Origin: Thermoanaerobaculia bacterium
Lineage (GTDB): Bacteria; Acidobacteriota; Thermoanaerobaculia; Gp7-AA8
DNA length: 14,545 bases
Direction of reading: 5' to 3'
Assembly: GCA_023700825.1 (NCBI GenBank)
Contig: JAMPYE010000049.1
Coordinates: 1-14,545, forward strand
Part shown: positions 13,253 through 14,545 of the stretch, piece after piece
How the letters are laid out: each line of letters starts with the position of its first letter
Numbering within the stretch: the stretch's first letter is position 1
Notes under the pieces: model-generated
Seen by the model: only the letters and a program-made list of their open reading frames with translations
The model's database searches: none
What the model was told of the DNA's origin: nothing
Made by a program: the position numbers and the translations under genes

Positions 13253-13843
13253 ATGTCAGCAATTCGAACGATCGCAGCCGTGATGATTCTCGCGACTCTC
13301 GCCGCATGCGGCCCTTCGGAGCGCCCGAAGTTCAAGATCAAAAGGGCCTCCGACTTCGAGCCGATCATGCAGCCCGCGCCGCCACCCGCCACCACGACCG
13401 ACAGTGCGGTGACCGAGTCGGCCGTGTCTGCCGGCACGGATCTGACGCTCGTCGAGGTCGGGGGCTTCTCCGGAAGCTGCGATCTCACGTTCTCCGGAAT
13501 CAACGATCAGGACGTCCTCGCGCTCGCGGACGCCTCCGGGCTTCGCGGCTATCGTCTCGCCGGTATCGCAATTCCGCCGCAGACCCGGGCCGAGGCGCAT
13601 GCCCAGCTCCGCTCCTGGCTCGACAAAGAGGAGATCGGCATCGAGATCGAAGGATCGAGCCCGGGAATCGACCGCGCCGTGTACGTCTATCGCTGCTCGG
13701 CGAAGTCGATGGTGAACGCCGAGCTCGTGCGCGCCGGCCTCGCCGTCGTCGTTGACGGCCCGTCTCTGCATCGTGACGCGCTCAATCGGGCGTCGATGGA
13801 GGCGCTGACCGCGGGCCGCGGCGTCTGGGGCAGGAAGAAGTAA
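13253..13843 (+). CDS. Lipoprotein with degenerate staphylococcal-nuclease-like (SNase) domain
   Basis: This is a 196-residue exported lipoprotein: the hydrophobic segment IAAVMILATLAAC ends in a lipobox with acylated C19. A proline- and threonine-rich linker follows (about 41-62). Residues about 62-193 resemble the SNase fold: GYRLAGIAIPP (99-109), VYVYRC (143-148), VNAELVRAGLAVVV (154-167) and the terminal GRGVW (188-192), all at the family's spacing. The catalytic region has changed. Where nuclease has R-L-x-x-x-D-T-P-E, this protein has RLAGIAIPP, so the aspartate and glutamate are gone, although R101 and R141 could match the two arginines. It is therefore probably a binding protein rather than a nuclease. 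GGAG at 13243-13246 lies 6 nt before the start. The SNase assignment rests on pattern recognition and is moderately secure. Confidence 0.75.
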   Translation: MSAIRTIAAVMILATLAACGPSERPKFKIKRASDFEPIMQPAPPPATTTDSAVTESAVSAGTDLTLVEVGGFSGSCDLTFSGINDQDVLALADASGLRGYRLAGIAIPPQTRAEAHAQLRSWLDKEEIGIEIEGSSPGIDRAVYVYRCSAKSMVNAELVRAGLAVVVDGPSLHRDALNRASMEALTAGRGVWGRKK

Positions 13844-13864
13844 CCGCGCCTCGAGACGCGCGGT
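13843..13864. terminator. GC-rich hairpin between convergent lipoprotein and four-helix membrane protein genes
   Basis: ACCGCGC at 13843-13849 pairs perfectly with GCGCGGT at 13858-13864 around an 8-nt loop. It fills most of the 32-nt gap between two convergent genes and begins on the last base of the stop codon. No T-tract follows on either strand. Confidence 0.5.
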
Positions 13865-13875
13865 CCCGCGTTCCC

Positions 13876-14358
13876 TCAGTCGTGTTCGCCCTCGTGTTCC
13901 GTCGCCGCTGGTGGGGCCTGCCCGTCGCGCACCTCGGTGTGCCGGATCTGGCCTCCGAGCATCGCCGTCCGGCCGATCAGCACGGCGGCCGCGATGCACA
14001 GAACGAGCGTCGCGCGGACTGCGAACGCGCGCCGCGCGGGATTCCGCCAGAGCACGAGCCCGAGGAGAGCCGCGCCGCCGCAGATCGACGCCGCGATGAA
14101 CGCAGGCTCTGCAGCCTCCTCGTGCGCCTCGATGACTTCGTGCGTCACCCCCGGCAGCTTCTCGGCGACGTCCTCGGCCGGTTCTCCCGTCCGATAGACC
14201 GGGATGGTGAGCAGGGCCACCGCGACGCAGGCCGCGAGCGCGAGACGCTGCACCTCCTCGCTGCGGCGAAACACCCCCCATATCAGGATCGCAAGCACGC
14301 CGGCGAAGCCGACGACCGGGACGTGATTCAGAGCCAGGTGAATCTCAACCGGTGGCAT
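13876..14358 (-). CDS. Four-helix membrane protein with conserved-looking histidines, function unknown
   Basis: This 160-residue protein has four predicted membrane helices at about 13-30, 37-54, 86-104 and 113-130. Histidines lie next to the helix ends: H7 and H12 (HLALNHVPVVG), H73 and H79 (THEVIEAHEEAA) and H140 (GGQIRHTEV). The segments LNHVPVVG, RTGEPAEDVAEKLPG, EAHEEAAE and GGQIRH look like family motifs; I have the impression of a DUF2231-like membrane family but cannot confirm it. Paired histidines at membrane faces are compatible with heme b or metal binding. The C-terminal tail is rich in His, Glu and Asp (TEHEGEHD). A purine-rich GGAGGGGG site sits just before the ATG at 14358. It converges with the lipoprotein gene. 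Confidence 0.75.
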   Translation of the reverse strand: MPPVEIHLALNHVPVVGFAGVLAILIWGVFRRSEEVQRLALAACVAVALLTIPVYRTGEPAEDVAEKLPGVTHEVIEAHEEAAEPAFIAASICGGAALLGLVLWRNPARRAFAVRATLVLCIAAAVLIGRTAMLGGQIRHTEVRDGQAPPAATEHEGEHD

Positions 14359-14425
14359 CTTCCCCCTCCCGAGGGGACGCGTCTTCGCGCGTGCATCGGC
14401 GCATGCTCCTCGCCCGCCGCGTGAC

Positions 14426-14437
14426 CCGCCATGGCGG
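14426..14437. repeat. 12-nt perfect palindrome upstream of two divergent genes
   Basis: CCGCCATGGCGG is a perfect dyad in the 172-nt region between the four-helix membrane protein gene and the gene starting at 14531. It could be a dimeric regulator site, but in GC-rich DNA it may also be chance. I see no heptad array in this interval. Confidence 0.3.
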
Positions 14438-14491
14438 CGCGGTGGATGCCATCAGCATAATGCAGAAACGCGGCGGGGAGGACACCACGCC

Positions 14492-14521
14492 TTGCGCGAG
14501 CCCGCGGCCTCTGACTATGAT
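14492..14521 (+). promoter_or_regulatory. Putative promoter (TTGCGC-N18-TATGAT) of the right-edge gene
   Basis: TATGAT at 14516-14521 differs from TATAAT by one base, and TTGCGC at 14492-14497 is a partial -35 with an 18-nt spacer. The -10 ends 9 nt before the ATG at 14531, the same distance as in the kinase-propeller gene, and no Shine-Dalgarno sequence is present. Confidence 0.45.
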
Positions 14522-14530
14522 CCGCGCACC

Positions 14531-14545
14531 ATGAGCGAACACCAA
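14531..14545 (+). CDS. Start of a gene cut by the right edge (five codons)
   Basis: The ATG at 14531 opens MSEHQ and runs off the window. The call rests on the -10-like TATGAT nine bases upstream, which repeats the arrangement at the kinase-propeller gene, and on the absence of any competing gene at this end. Nothing can be said about its product. Confidence 0.4.

Noticed and set aside
13256..14281. A 341-codon minus-strand frame across the lipoprotein and the four-helix protein.
   Set aside because: It is antisense to the lipoprotein and out of frame with the four-helix membrane protein, which has helices and a good ribosome binding site.
14345..14545. A minus-strand frame entering from the right edge.
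   Set aside because: It overlaps the start of the four-helix gene, has low-complexity Arg-rich sequence, and covers the promoter-like region of the 14531 gene.

Overview
The window is GC-rich bacterial chromosomal DNA. No rRNA, tRNA, CRISPR array or insertion sequence was recognised. Two neighbouring Ser/Thr kinases, one fused through a membrane helix to a PD40/TolB-type beta-propeller and one fused to a TolB-N-like module plus TPRs, suggest Acidobacteriota (perhaps a Thermoanaerobaculia- or Vicinamibacteria-like lineage). That placement is an inference from domain architecture, not a phylogenetic result.

Layout, left to right. 1-615 (+): the C-terminal half of a sodium:dicarboxylate/amino-acid symporter. 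876-3566 (+): membrane kinase with propeller sensor. 3668-5836 (+): cytoplasmic kinase with TPRs. 6119-6544 (+): SlyD-like FKBP peptidyl-prolyl isomerase. 11014-6765 (-): a tightly coupled three-gene operon for a MacB-like export system (ATPase, 789-residue double-FtsX permease, membrane fusion protein). 11410-12309 (+): secreted DUF4097-like protein with an 18-residue NGP repeat. 13071-12436 (-): class I SAM methyltransferase. 13253-13843 (+): lipoprotein with a degenerate staphylococcal-nuclease-like domain. 14358-13876 (-): four-helix membrane protein with conserved-looking histidines. 14531 to the right edge (+): probable start of one more gene.

The feature that standard gene calling does not explain is a set of degenerate heptanucleotide arrays. 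They occupy the gene boundaries at 618-860, 5874-6022, 6561-6753, 11035-11357 and 12410-12465. Several unit families (AGGTCAA/AGGCCAA, AGGCGAG, GAATGCA, GTGTTAG and others) follow one another while keeping an exact 7-nt register. Some arrays come as inverted arms that can pair in register; the one at 5874-5979 forms a 46-position stem, 35 of them Watson-Crick, around a 14-nt loop. No array lies inside the operon or between the two kinases, but one runs into the 3' end of the methyltransferase gene.

A second pattern concerns initiation. Three genes have TAnnnT exactly six bases before the chosen start codon, two more have it nine bases before, and none of the five has a Shine-Dalgarno sequence. 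The SlyD, DUF4097, lipoprotein, fusion-protein and four-helix genes carry clear ribosome binding sites instead. This suggests mixed leaderless and SD-led translation. Two of the three convergent gene pairs are separated by GC-rich hairpins without U-tracts; the third has heptad arrays instead.
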